DNA of 64,000 nucleotides from NCBI RefSeq assembly GCF_009380155.1, contig NZ_WHUV01000003.1, positions 806,001-870,000 on the forward strand, in the 5' to 3' direction. The position numbers and the translations under genes were made by a program. Origin of the DNA: Pseudomonas piscis. Its GTDB lineage: Bacteria; Pseudomonadota; Gammaproteobacteria; Pseudomonadales; Pseudomonadaceae. Positions 8,141 to 16,717 of the stretch are shown piece by piece; position 1 is the stretch's first letter; each line of letters begins with the position of its first letter. A model generated the notes under the pieces. The model was not told the origin of the DNA. It searched no databases and saw nothing but the letters and a program-made list of their open reading frames with translations.

Positions 8141-9238
8141 TCAGGCGGTGTGTTGGCGCAGGTAGCCGAGAATGACCGGGTGGTCTTCCTGGCGCTCGGG
8201 CATTGGCAGGTGTTCCGGCCAGGTGTTGTCCTCAAGGGCCAGCATGGCTTGCTGTTGTTCGTCGCAGCGGCCGATTTCACGGGATGCACATTCCCACCAG
8301 GCATGCCGGCACGCCGAATGATACGGCGTATCGGGCAGCGAACTGCCATAGAGCACGTCGCGGCCGATCTTTTTCTGTCCCCCTTTGAGTTTGCGCAATC
8401 GCCACTTGATCTGCAGTCGTTGCCATAGGGGTGGTAGGGGTTTGCTCCGGGGCATTTCCTGGCACAGCTTGATCAGCTCGCAGCGGTAGTCTTCGCCGTG
8501 CAGAGCAAAAAAATACGCCTGCATGGGATGGAAGAAGCGTTTTGCCGCGAAGAAGTGATAGACGTGTTTCCTGGCTTCCTGTACTGGCTTGCCGCGCATG
8601 CTGAATGACAGGGCGACTTGTTCGATGGTATGGATCTCGAAAGGCTCGCGGGTCCACTCGTCGATCAGTTCGATGGCCCGTTCCAGTATCGGCAAGTCGC
8701 TGTCGGTGAGGCCGCACAGCCCACTGTTGTAGAGCCGGAAGTCGCTATCAGGCTCGATGCCGTGGGGCTTCAGGCACTGGCCGAGCTTGTGGTAGGCCGG
8801 GCGCTTGCTGACGTCCCGCCAGTGATATTCGAAGCAGTCCATCAGGTAACGCCGAGGGCTGATCTGCTTGAACAGCAGATGCGGGCTCTTCAGGAACAGG
8901 GTGTCGGTATCGACGAAGAGGGTCTTCTCGGCGTATTGCAAGCCGCTGGCGATGGCGCAGGCCTTGCGCCGGTGGTGGTAGCCGTTTTGGCCCTGCCATT
9001 GCTGCAGGATCTGCTCATCCAGGGTGACAGTGTCCACGGGCCAGCCGGCATAGTCCTCTGGCCGGTCGGTCATGATCCTGATGCACAGCGATTCACTGCT
9101 CTTCAAGTGACTGAGGGCGGTGAGGATGCTGAACTTGACTTCGCGCCGGTAAATCGGATTGTTGCCGTAGACCAGATAGAGCAGTTGTTGCGGTGTTTTC
9201 ACTGGGCTGGGGGAAGACGGTAATGCAGGGGGCGTCAT
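8141..9238 (-). CDS. Putative glycosyltransferase (nucleotide-diphospho-sugar transferase fold)
   Basis: A 365-aa protein with ATG at 9238, chosen because the longer open frame would run into rluA. An AAGGAC ribosome site lies upstream. It begins with a strand YLVYGNNPIYRREVKFSILT. It carries a DTD motif at residues 110-112 (TLFVDTDTLFLKSP), the metal/sugar-nucleotide site of GT-A enzymes, and YNSGLCGL later, as in GT8-like and Nucleotid_trans proteins. A basic, tryptophan-rich C-terminal part has no features I recognise. There is no signal peptide or membrane segment, so it is probably cytoplasmic. It looks AT-richer than its neighbours and interrupts a conserved gene order, which suggests acquisition. 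Acceptor and sugar are unknown. Confidence 0.72.
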   Translation of the reverse strand: MTPPALPSSPSPVKTPQQLLYLVYGNNPIYRREVKFSILTALSHLKSSESLCIRIMTDRPEDYAGWPVDTVTLDEQILQQWQGQNGYHHRRKACAIASGLQYAEKTLFVDTDTLFLKSPHLLFKQISPRRYLMDCFEYHWRDVSKRPAYHKLGQCLKPHGIEPDSDFRLYNSGLCGLTDSDLPILERAIELIDEWTREPFEIHTIEQVALSFSMRGKPVQEARKHVYHFFAAKRFFHPMQAYFFALHGEDYRCELIKLCQEMPRSKPLPPLWQRLQIKWRLRKLKGGQKKIGRDVLYGSSLPDTPYHSACRHAWWECASREIGRCDEQQQAMLALEDNTWPEHLPMPERQEDHPVILGYLRQHTA

Positions 9239-9287
9239 CGTTTCGAGTGTCCTTACTACTGAATAGGCGCTGGAGAATCGGATGTCG

Positions 9288-9923
9288 TCAGAACGGTGCA
9301 GGGCATTCGAAGCGCAGGCGCTCGCCGGTCTGGGGGTGGGTGAAGGCCAGCATGCTGGCATGCAGGCACAGGCGCGGCCAGGCGGCCAGGGCCTGGGGAT
9401 GGGCGTAGAGACCGTCGCCCAACAATGGGTGGCCGATCGACAGCATATGTACTCGTAACTGGTGAGAGCGGCCGGTGATAGGGGTCAACTCGACCCGGCA
9501 CCAGTCGCCGCAGCGCTCCAGCACGCGCCAGAAGGTCAGGGCGTGCTTGCCCTGCTCGTGGTCCACCACGTGCCGTGGCTTGGTCGGCGGGTCATAGCGC
9601 AGAGGCAAGTCGATGCTGCCGCTGTCCAGTTCCGGCTGGCCCCAGCACAGGGCGGTATAGGCTTTTTCGGTTTCGCGGTCATGAAACTGCCGGGACAGTT
9701 CGCGATGGGTGTCCGGGTCCCGGGCCAGGAGAATGATTCCCGAGGTTTCCCAGTCCAGGCGGTGGACGATGCGGGCTTCGGGATAGCCGTTTTCCTGCAG
9801 GCGGGTGATCAGGCAGTCCTTGTTGTCGTCGGCGCGACCGGGCACCGAAAGCAGCAGCGTAGGTTTGTTCGCCACCAGAATGGCGGCATCCTGGTACAGG
9901 ATGTGGATATTGGACAACGGCAT
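9288..9923 (-). CDS. rluA: RluA-family RNA pseudouridine synthase
   Basis: A 211-aa enzyme that converts uridine to pseudouridine in rRNA/tRNA. The active-site segment HRLDWETSGIILLAR carries the catalytic Asp; RSHQLRVHML is the second family motif. I start it at the internal ATG 9923 (MPLSNIHILYQD), which matches the usual RluA length; the upstream extension adds 18 non-family residues. RluA of E. coli modifies 23S U746 and tRNA U32. Position next to the min operon agrees with PAO1. Confidence 0.88.
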   Translation of the reverse strand: MPLSNIHILYQDAAILVANKPTLLLSVPGRADDNKDCLITRLQENGYPEARIVHRLDWETSGIILLARDPDTHRELSRQFHDRETEKAYTALCWGQPELDSGSIDLPLRYDPPTKPRHVVDHEQGKHALTFWRVLERCGDWCRVELTPITGRSHQLRVHMLSIGHPLLGDGLYAHPQALAAWPRLCLHASMLAFTHPQTGERLRFECPAPF

Positions 9924-10013
9924 CAAAACAGTCTCGTAACAAACGCCAACGGCGGCTAGCCGACCCCATGCATGCATGAGGCCCGCGAGCCGCCGTGGTT
10001 TCCGCCCGGTCGA

Positions 10014-10268
10014 TCAGCGATCAGGCAGAGTGATGTTGAGTTCAAGGATCGAGCAGCTACCCTGGTTTTCCAGGGCGACCTGCACATCATCGGACCCGAT
10101 ATTGACGTACTTGCGGATCACTTCCACCAGTTCCTTCTGCAAGGCGGGCAAGTAATCGGGGGTGCTGCGCTGGCCGCGTTCATGCGCCACGATAATCTGT
10201 AGACGCTCTTTCGCTACCGACGCGGTACTGACCTTTTTGCTGGCACGAAAGAAGTCGAAAAGATTCAT
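10014..10268 (-). CDS. minE: Cell division topological specificity factor MinE
   Basis: This 84-aa protein stimulates MinD ATPase and drives pole-to-pole Min oscillation. It has the N-terminal amphipathic membrane helix (MNLFDFFRA), the MinD-binding region with ERLQIIVAHER, and the C-terminal topological domain (LPALQKELVEVIRKYV). Its ATG overlaps the minD stop by one base (TAATG), so translation is coupled. Full length and intact. Confidence 0.97.
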   Translation of the reverse strand: MNLFDFFRASKKVSTASVAKERLQIIVAHERGQRSTPDYLPALQKELVEVIRKYVNIGSDDVQVALENQGSCSILELNITLPDR

Positions 10269-11080
10269 TATCTACCTCCAAACAGGCGCTCGAAGAATCC
10301 CTTCTTCTCGACATTCAGGAACCGGTGTTCTTTTTCCTTGCCCAGCAAGCGATCGACAGTATCGCTGTAGGCTTGGCCGGCATCGCTCTGGTCGTCGAGG
10401 ATGACAGGGATACCCTGGTTGGAAGCCTTCAGTACCGCCTGGGATTCCGGGATCACGCCCAGCAGGCGGACGGCGAGGATTTCCTTGACGTCTTCGACGC
10501 CGAGCATTTCGCCTTTCTCGACACGCTCGGGGTGGTAGCGGGTGATCAGCAGGTGTTCCTGGATCGGCTCCTCGCCTTTTTCCGCGCGACGCGACTTGCT
10601 GGCCAGCAGGCCCAGCATGCGGTCGGAGTCACGGACCGAGGATACTTCCGGGTTGGTCACGACGATCGCTTCGTCAGCGAAGTACATGGCCAGGTGGGCG
10701 CCTTTTTCGATGCCGGCCGGGGAGTCGCAGACCACGAAGTCGAAGGACTCCTTGAGCTCCATCAGGACTTTTTCCACGCCTTCCTGGGTCAGGGCATCCT
10801 TGTCGCGGGTCTGGCTGGCGGCCAGTACGTAGAGGTTTTCCAGGCGCTTGTCTTTGATCAGGGCTTGTTGCAGGTTGGCTTCGCCATTTACCACGTTGAC
10901 GAAGTCATACACCACGCGACGCTCGCAGCCCATGATCAGGTCGAGGTTACGCAGGCCGACGTCGAAGTCGACGATGACAGTCTTGTGGCCACGCAGAGCG
11001 AGGCCGGTACCGATAGCGGCGCTGGTGGTGGTTTTACCCACACCACCCTTGCCGGATGTAACAACGAGAATCTTGGCCAA
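10268..11080 (-). CDS. minD: Septum site-determining ATPase MinD
   Basis: This 270-aa membrane-associated ATPase recruits MinC to the membrane and oscillates with MinE. The deviant Walker A motif KGGVGKTTT lies at residues 11-19. DFDVGLRNLD and CDSPAGIEKGA are the other nucleotide-site motifs. The C-terminal amphipathic helix (KKGFFERLFGGR) is the membrane-targeting sequence. An AGGGGTG ribosome site precedes the ATG. A 200-bp gap separates it from minC upstream, so it may have its own promoter. The stop overlaps minE. Confidence 0.98.
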   Translation of the reverse strand: MAKILVVTSGKGGVGKTTTSAAIGTGLALRGHKTVIVDFDVGLRNLDLIMGCERRVVYDFVNVVNGEANLQQALIKDKRLENLYVLAASQTRDKDALTQEGVEKVLMELKESFDFVVCDSPAGIEKGAHLAMYFADEAIVVTNPEVSSVRDSDRMLGLLASKSRRAEKGEEPIQEHLLITRYHPERVEKGEMLGVEDVKEILAVRLLGVIPESQAVLKASNQGIPVILDDQSDAGQAYSDTVDRLLGKEKEHRFLNVEKKGFFERLFGGR

Positions 11081-11280
11081 GGTGTTTCACCCCTAAGGAA
11101 AAAGGACTTTGGGTCCCTGAAAAACATCTCTTGAAAACTACTGCAGTCGGACAGCCTTGGCTGGAGCTCGGTCAGTGGCAGGGTTTATCTTCGATAAACG
11201 CTGCTTATTGCCAATTTCCCACTTCGTTTGAGCCGTATTCGCTACGTTTTAGAGATGCTTGGAAAATACGGCAGTATCCG
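11081..11280. other. minC-minD intergenic gap
   Basis: 200 bp between two genes normally cotranscribed. It contains AT-rich stretches and a short GGAC/GTCC hairpin near 11104 but no gene. It could hold a second promoter for minDE. Confidence 0.4.
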
Positions 11281-12018
11281 TTAAAGACGGATGATGTTCA
11301 ACACGTCACCCGACAGGCTGACCTGGACTCCAGAGCCCCAGAGGGGGTCGCGCCGCAGGTCCTCGGAGACCTTGTACTGGCCAGCGATGGAGATCAGTTC
11401 GGCGCTCAGTTGCTGGCAGAAAATCCGTGCCTTGGTGTCGCCCTTGACACCGGCCAGGGCTCGGCCACGCATCGGGCCGTATACATGGATATTGCCATCG
11501 GCGAGAAGTTCCGCACCGGGGCTGACCGAGGACACCACCACCAGGTCGCCACCCTGGGCGTAGATCTGCTGGCCACCACGTACTGGCGAGGTGATGATGC
11601 GGGTCGGCTTGACCGTGGGTTCAGGGGGCTTTTCCGGCGCCTTGCGGACTTCGCTTTCCGGCGGCTCCAGTGGCCGTTCCCGGGCTCCGGAAGGCGGCAG
11701 TACCGGCAGGTCCACGGCGATCGCCGCAGCGATGTCCTCGATGCGGCTGGCGCGGATGGCCAGGGTCCGCAGGCCGTGATGACGGCAGACGCGCATCAGC
11801 CCGGGCAGGTCCACCGAGCCTTCGGCGGCGGGCAGCTTGTCCAGGGCCAGTACCAGTGGGGCGTTGCTGAAGAAGTTCGGGGCCTGGGCGACCTTGGCGG
11901 CCAGCTGGCGATCGAGACCTTCCAGGTCGTTGCGGGCCAGCTCCAGCACAGTGATGGCGAGCATGCTGCCCTTTAACTGGAAGACAGGATCTTGGTCTAG
12001 CAATTCGGTTTGGCTCAT
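11281..12018 (-). CDS. minC: Septum site-determining protein MinC
   Basis: This 245-aa inhibitor of FtsZ polymerisation acts with MinD to block polar septa. The N-terminal FtsZ-inhibiting domain covers about residues 1-105 (VFQLKGSMLAITVLEL). A proline-rich linker follows (PLEPPESEVRKAPEKPPEP). The C-terminal beta-helix MinD-binding domain has the motif YGPMRGRALAGVKGD. I chose ATG 12018 (MSQTELLDQDPVF) over one eight codons earlier because the family starts MSQ. It diverges from lpxL across about 120 bp. Confidence 0.95.
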   Translation of the reverse strand: MSQTELLDQDPVFQLKGSMLAITVLELARNDLEGLDRQLAAKVAQAPNFFSNAPLVLALDKLPAAEGSVDLPGLMRVCRHHGLRTLAIRASRIEDIAAAIAVDLPVLPPSGARERPLEPPESEVRKAPEKPPEPTVKPTRIITSPVRGGQQIYAQGGDLVVVSSVSPGAELLADGNIHVYGPMRGRALAGVKGDTKARIFCQQLSAELISIAGQYKVSEDLRRDPLWGSGVQVSLSGDVLNIIRL

Positions 12019-12139
12019 GGTCTGCAGGGGGCGGCTTGTCACTAAAAGTGCCGAGACTTATAACGAGAACGCCCGCGGGCCGCAAGCCAGGTCGAACCGT
12101 TGTAGAATGCGCGACCTTGTTGTCTGTCCGGAATCTGTA

Positions 12140-13072
12140 ATGGATCGCCCGCGTTTTCGAGCTGCATTCCTTCATCCTCGCTTTTGGCCGCTGTGGCTGG
12201 GTCTCGGGGTGTTATGGCTGGTCGTCCAGCTGCCCTATCCTTTATTACTGCTGATCGGTCGCGCCCTGGGAGCCCTGATGTACCGGGTCGCCGGTGAGCG
12301 CCGGCGGATCGCCCAGCGCAACCTGGAGCTGTGCTTCCCGGAAAAGTCCGCCCAGGAGCGCAAGCGCCTGCTCAAGGAGAACTTCGCGTCCACCGGCATC
12401 GCCTTCTTCGAGATGGCCATGAGCTGGTGGTGGTCCAAGCCGCGCCTGGCACGCCTGGCCCATGTCGAGGGGCTGGAGCACCTCAGGCAAGCCCAGCGCG
12501 AAGGGCAGGGAGTGATCCTCATGGCCCTGCACTTCACCACCCTGGAAATCGGCGCGGCCCTGCTGGGCCAGCAGCACACCATCGATGGCATGTACCGCGA
12601 GCACAAGAACCCGCTGTTCGACTTCATCCAGCGTCGTGGCCGTGAACGACACAACCTCGACTCACTGGCGGTGGAGCGCGAGGACGTACGCGGCATGCTC
12701 AAGCTGCTGCGCTCCGGTCGCGCCATCTGGTACGCGCCGGATCAAGACTACGGCGCCAAGCAGAGCCTGTTCGTGCCGCTGTTCGGCATCCAGGCCGCCA
12801 CGGTCACCGCCACCACCAAGTTCGCCCGCCTGGGCAAGGCGCTGGTGGTGCCGTTCACCCAGGAGCGCCTGGCCGATGGCAGCGGTTATCGGCTGGTGAT
12901 CCATCCGCCGATGACGGACTTTCCCGGCGCCAGCGAGGAAGCGGATTGCCTGCGGATCAACCAGTGGGTCGAGAGCGCGCTGCGTGCCTGCCCCGAGCAG
13001 TACCTGTGGGCCCACCGGCGTTTCAAGAGCCGTCCGCCAGGCGAGCCCCGGCTTTACCCGAAACGCGGTTGA
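12140..13072 (+). CDS. lpxL: Lipid A biosynthesis lauroyl acyltransferase (LpxL/HtrB family)
   Basis: A 310-aa inner-membrane enzyme that adds a secondary acyl chain to lipid A. After a hydrophobic N-terminal anchor (LWLGLGVLWLVVQLPYPLLL) come the catalytic H-X4-E (ALHFTTLE, His131 and Glu136), YREHKNPLFD and WYAPDQDYG, all LPLAT motifs. ATG 12140 fits the family length; an open frame upstream of it would overlap minC. P. aeruginosa has two lpxL-type genes; this location next to minC matches one called htrB (from memory). Confidence 0.92.
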   Translation: MDRPRFRAAFLHPRFWPLWLGLGVLWLVVQLPYPLLLLIGRALGALMYRVAGERRRIAQRNLELCFPEKSAQERKRLLKENFASTGIAFFEMAMSWWWSKPRLARLAHVEGLEHLRQAQREGQGVILMALHFTTLEIGAALLGQQHTIDGMYREHKNPLFDFIQRRGRERHNLDSLAVEREDVRGMLKLLRSGRAIWYAPDQDYGAKQSLFVPLFGIQAATVTATTKFARLGKALVVPFTQERLADGSGYRLVIHPPMTDFPGASEEADCLRINQWVESALRACPEQYLWAHRRFKSRPPGEPRLYPKRG

Positions 13073-13122
13073 TTCCCCGACAGTGACTAGCGCCCCCAAG
13101 GCGTCATGGATGGAGTGGATTG

Positions 13123-14295
13123 ATGAGTGCGGTGCAACCGGTCACAGGTTTGATTCTTTCCGGCGGTGGGGCCCGAGCGGCCTACCAGGTGGGGGTGCTG
13201 TCGGCGATCGCCGAATTGCTGGGGCCCGGGGCCCGCAATCCGTTTCCGGTGATCGTCGGCACTTCCGCCGGCGCGATCAATGCGGTCAGCCTGGCCAGTG
13301 GTGCCAGCAATTTTTCCGCGGCGATCGAACGCCTGACAACTTTCTGGGGCAACTTTCGCAGTCACCAGGTGATGCGCAGCGATTGGCCGGGAGTGATTCG
13401 CCAGGCCAGCCGCTTCGTTGGCCACAGCCTGCTGGGCCTGGGTTCCCAGGTGCCGGTGGCGTTGATCAACAGCTCGCCGCTACGCGATCTGCTCGACCAG
13501 CACATGCAGCTCGCGGGGATCGACGAGGCCATCGCCCTGGGGCAACTGCACGCGGTGGCGGTCACGGCTTTCGGTTATGAATCCGGCCAGGCGGTGACCT
13601 TCTACCAGGGCGGCGGAGTGATCGATCCCTGGCTGCGGCACCGGCGGATCGGTCTTCCCACGCGCTTGACTGTGGATCACCTGCTGGCCAGTTCGGCCAT
13701 TCCACTGCTGTTCGCCCCGGTGAAGCTGCAGCAGGAGTACTTCGGCGATGGCGCGGTGCGCCAGTCGGCGCCCATCAGCCCGGCCCTGCACCTGGGCGCG
13801 AGCCGGGTACTGGTGGTCGGGGTCAGCGGCAACCCGCGGGGCAACGACCCGCAGAGTCTCATGCAGCGCACCTACACCGGCCAGGAGCCGACCCTGGCGC
13901 AGATCGGCGGCCACATGCTCAACAGCACCTTCATCGACAGCCTGGAAAGCGACATCGAACTGCTCGAGCGGCTCAATCACTTCACCCGACTGGTACCGGG
14001 CGGCGCCAGCGAAAGTGGCTTGGGCATCGCTCCGGTGGAGGTGCTGGTGATCGCCCCCAGCCAGCCGATCGACGAGATCGCCGCGCGTCACCGCCACGAA
14101 TTGCCGGCGGCCTTGCGCCTGTTCCTGCGCGGGCCGGGGGCGACCCGTACCAGTGGTGCCGGGGTGCTGAGCTACCTGCTGTTCGAAGCAGCCTACTGCA
14201 GCGAGTTGATCGAGCTGGGCCGCAGCGACGCCCTGGCCAAGGCTGGGGAGCTGGTGCGTTTCCTCGGTTTGCGCAAGGCCCTGGCCCCGGCCTGA
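13123..14295 (+). CDS. Patatin-like phospholipase
   Basis: A 390-aa patatin-family acyl hydrolase. It has the oxyanion-hole motif SGGGARAAYQVG, the nucleophile elbow GTSAGAINA (Ser of GTSAG) and the catalytic Asp in DGAVR. It lacks a signal peptide, so it probably acts in the cytoplasm or on the inner leaflet. ATG 13123 follows a GGAG ribosome site; a TTG one codon earlier is less likely. It starts 50 bp after lpxL on the same strand, so the two may be cotranscribed and linked to membrane lipid turnover. Confidence 0.88.
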   Translation: MSAVQPVTGLILSGGGARAAYQVGVLSAIAELLGPGARNPFPVIVGTSAGAINAVSLASGASNFSAAIERLTTFWGNFRSHQVMRSDWPGVIRQASRFVGHSLLGLGSQVPVALINSSPLRDLLDQHMQLAGIDEAIALGQLHAVAVTAFGYESGQAVTFYQGGGVIDPWLRHRRIGLPTRLTVDHLLASSAIPLLFAPVKLQQEYFGDGAVRQSAPISPALHLGASRVLVVGVSGNPRGNDPQSLMQRTYTGQEPTLAQIGGHMLNSTFIDSLESDIELLERLNHFTRLVPGGASESGLGIAPVEVLVIAPSQPIDEIAARHRHELPAALRLFLRGPGATRTSGAGVLSYLLFEAAYCSELIELGRSDALAKAGELVRFLGLRKALAPA

Positions 14296-14314
14296 AACCC
14301 CTGGCCTACGAGCC

Positions 14315-15169
14315 TCAGTCGGTCAGGCGGTCATCGCGAAAATCCCGCAAGGCCTGCTCGATTTCCTCCCGGCTATTCATCACGAAAGGGCCGTACTGCA
14401 CCACCGGTTCTCCCAGGGGCTTGCCGGCAATCAGCAGCACCCGGGCGCCCGCGCGGCTGTCCAGGCGCAGCTCACCCTCGTCGGCCAGGCGTACCAGGCG
14501 GCTGCTGGCGACGCTCTGCGGGTGCCCCGGCAACTCGATCGAACCTTCATAGACGTACAGCAACACTCGGTGTCCCGCCGGCAGTCGTGGACTGACCGAG
14601 GCCCCGGCCGGCAGGTGCAGGTCGAAGTAATGCGGTTCGGTATGGGGGCGCTCCACTGCTCCGGCCTGCTGGCTGTGACCATCGTCGAAGCGTCCGGCGA
14701 TCACCACCGCCTCGACCCCACCAGCCGTGGTCAGCCGCGGGATGTCCTGGGGCTGGATATCGCGATAGGCGGCCGGATCGAGCTTGTGCCGGCCCGGCAG
14801 ATTCAGCCATAACTGGAAGCCGCGCATCACGCCTTGTTCCTGTTCCGGCATCTCGCTGTGGATGATGCCCTTGGCAGCGGTCATCCACTGTACGCCGCCG
14901 CTTTGCAGCAGGCCGACGTTGCCCAGGTGGTCTTCATGGCGCATGCGGCCTTCGAGCATGTAGGTCACGGTCTCGAAGCCACGGTGCGGGTGGGGCGGGA
15001 AGCCGGCGATGTAGTCGTCGGGGTTTTGTGAACCGAATTCGTCGAGCATCAGGAACGGATCGAAGCGTTCGACGCCCTGGCCACCGAAGACCCGGGTCAG
15101 TTTCACTCCGGCACCGTCGGATGCGGGCTGGCCGCTATGGACGCTGAGTACCTTGCGCAGTTGGGTCAT
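14315..15169 (-). CDS. Pirin family protein
   Basis: A 284-aa bicupin protein. The N-terminal cupin has the metal-binding histidines in PPHPHRGFETVTYMLEG and HEDHLGN, and the motif GVQWMTAAKGIIHSEMPE. Some bacterial pirins act as quercetin dioxygenases and others as regulators; nothing here separates these roles. It converges on the patatin gene. A GGAGTTG ribosome site precedes the ATG. Confidence 0.9.
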   Translation of the reverse strand: MTQLRKVLSVHSGQPASDGAGVKLTRVFGGQGVERFDPFLMLDEFGSQNPDDYIAGFPPHPHRGFETVTYMLEGRMRHEDHLGNVGLLQSGGVQWMTAAKGIIHSEMPEQEQGVMRGFQLWLNLPGRHKLDPAAYRDIQPQDIPRLTTAGGVEAVVIAGRFDDGHSQQAGAVERPHTEPHYFDLHLPAGASVSPRLPAGHRVLLYVYEGSIELPGHPQSVASSRLVRLADEGELRLDSRAGARVLLIAGKPLGEPVVQYGPFVMNSREEIEQALRDFRDDRLTD

Positions 15170-15317
15170 GGAGCAACTCCTGGTCGATAAGTGGAATGAG
15201 CGGGATGTTATGCCTATCTCATCGATCGATGGTTGCGAAATGTGCGCTGGTTTTATCGAATTGGTCGATATTTTGCGTGCTGCCTCCAGCCATCGAAGGC
15301 AGCACCCGGGATGCCGC

Positions 15318-16103
15318 TTAGAAGTGGTACTTGACCAGCAGGCTGGCGGTGTCCTGGTTGGTCTCGAAGGCGCGAGAGTCCTGGACGCCGTACTTGTTCT
15401 TCCAGTAGTCGTACTCGAAACCGACGTACAGCTGCTTGGCGCCCCAGTTCAATGCCTTGCCCAGGTCGTACTTGACCTGTGGATTGAAGTGCAGGTTGGC
15501 GTGGTAGGTGCCCTTGGAATTGCGGTCGTTGTCCACGACCCAGTCCATGTAGCCGTCGATCAGGATGTCCGAGCGGCCCACGGGAATGGTGTAGGACCAC
15601 ACTGGGGTGATCTGCCAGACGTTGTCGCCCGGGCGGCTGCCTTCGGTGTGGCGCTGGTAGAAGTTGAGCTGGAAGTAGTCGAAGCCGGGTACCGCCAGGT
15701 CGAAACCGGGACCTACCAGGTAGGACTCGTTGTCGCCTTCGCCGAATTCATAGGTGAAGGCCAGGAGCACATCCTTGATCGGGCCGAATTCCAGCTTCTG
15801 GTCGAAGATCTTGCCGAACGACAGACGCGGGGTGAACTCGCCGTAGTAGGTGTTCGGGCCGACGTTGCCGTCTTTCTTGCCGTTATAGAAGATGCGGTCG
15901 AGGAAGAAGAAGTTGTCTCCGTACTTCCAGGCGTCGGCGTGCTCGAAGGTCACGGTCTGCTGGATCTGCGGATTGATGGTGAAGTTCTTGCCGTACAGGT
16001 AGGTCAGGCTGTTGTTCTGCCATTGCAGCAGGTCCCCGGCCATGGCCTGGCTCCCGGCCAGCAGGCCGGCGGCCAGCATCAGGCGTGTGCTCACAGGTTT
16101 CAT
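15318..16103 (-). CDS. Outer membrane nucleoside-specific channel, Tsx/OmpK family
   Basis: A 261-aa outer-membrane beta-barrel. The signal peptide (MKPVSTRLMLAAGLLAGSQAMA) is followed by DLLQWQNNSLTYLYGKNF, a Tsx/OmpK start. Alternating aromatic strands run throughout and the protein ends in the porin-type LLVKYHF. Tsx-type channels admit nucleosides. Its position downstream of a nucleobase permease and the urate genes suggests it feeds purines or nucleosides to that pathway. It has a long upstream gap with a conspicuous hairpin. Confidence 0.85.
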   Translation of the reverse strand: MKPVSTRLMLAAGLLAGSQAMAGDLLQWQNNSLTYLYGKNFTINPQIQQTVTFEHADAWKYGDNFFFLDRIFYNGKKDGNVGPNTYYGEFTPRLSFGKIFDQKLEFGPIKDVLLAFTYEFGEGDNESYLVGPGFDLAVPGFDYFQLNFYQRHTEGSRPGDNVWQITPVWSYTIPVGRSDILIDGYMDWVVDNDRNSKGTYHANLHFNPQVKYDLGKALNWGAKQLYVGFEYDYWKNKYGVQDSRAFETNQDTASLLVKYHF

Positions 16104-16717
16104 TCGGTTGCTCCCAAAATAGGTGTTTCAATGTTTTTTTTGATCTGGCGCTCTGGTGTGGCGCCTTTTTTCTTTGCGTCGAACACTGTCCGATCACTCA
16201 GCTCGGCCGCTTTTAACGGCTGCTGTGGCAAGGCCGAAAAAAGCGAAAGAACCACCGCCCGGCTGTAGCGATACAGTCGGCAGAGGGTTCTTGTGCTTTG
16301 ATTCTTGCGCCTTGATGCCTGCCTGGGCCGGGATAAGTTGGCTTTCAGGTCAGGTTTTTCGTCCGGGCTTTTTTTTACCTCGGAGTTGCGCGGCCGCGGA
16401 GAATACTGGCTCCCACGGCGGCGCTCAAGTACGGCACAGCGCTGTACTTGCAGCCACGCTGGGGCAGGCCGGGCGCCAGGTCTGGCCACCGGCTCGCAAG
16501 GATGGGGAATGGCAGGGCCATGACCGTTGGCGGCCTGGCTGCGTGGCGCCCGGGGAATGGGGGCCACTGGGTAACTGCGGGCAGTCTGCATGGTGGTGCT
16601 CCCTGGTTGTTCTTATTATCAAGGCGCAGCGGTGCAGGCAGCGCTGGGCCCAGGGTGGGCCGTGGCTGCGGTATCGGTTCAGGGCATGCTCGGGCGCCAA
16701 CCTGGCGCCCGGGTCGT
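16104..16717. other. 614-bp gap upstream of the Tsx-like gene
   Basis: No gene with a credible start and ribosome site. It holds T-rich tracts near 16133 and 16369, a GGCGC/GCGCC hairpin followed by a T-run near 16146-16170, and a nested hairpin at 16247-16292. It probably includes the 3' end of the permease transcript and the promoter and leader of the porin gene. Confidence 0.6.
16247..16292 (-). promoter_or_regulatory. Nested hairpin (terminator or leader element)
   Basis: Outer arms AAGAACC and GGTTCTT enclose inner arms GCTGTA and TACAGT (extended by CCG/CGG) around a GCGA loop, 46 bp in all. Read leftwards, the stem is followed after three bases by C and TTTTTT. It could terminate the permease transcript or act in the leader of the Tsx-like gene, whose start is 144 bp further on. 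Confidence 0.5.

Noticed and set aside
16133..16172. Terminator for a rightward gene near the Tsx-like gene start.
   Set aside because: The hairpin and T-run exist, but no rightward gene lies upstream that it could terminate.
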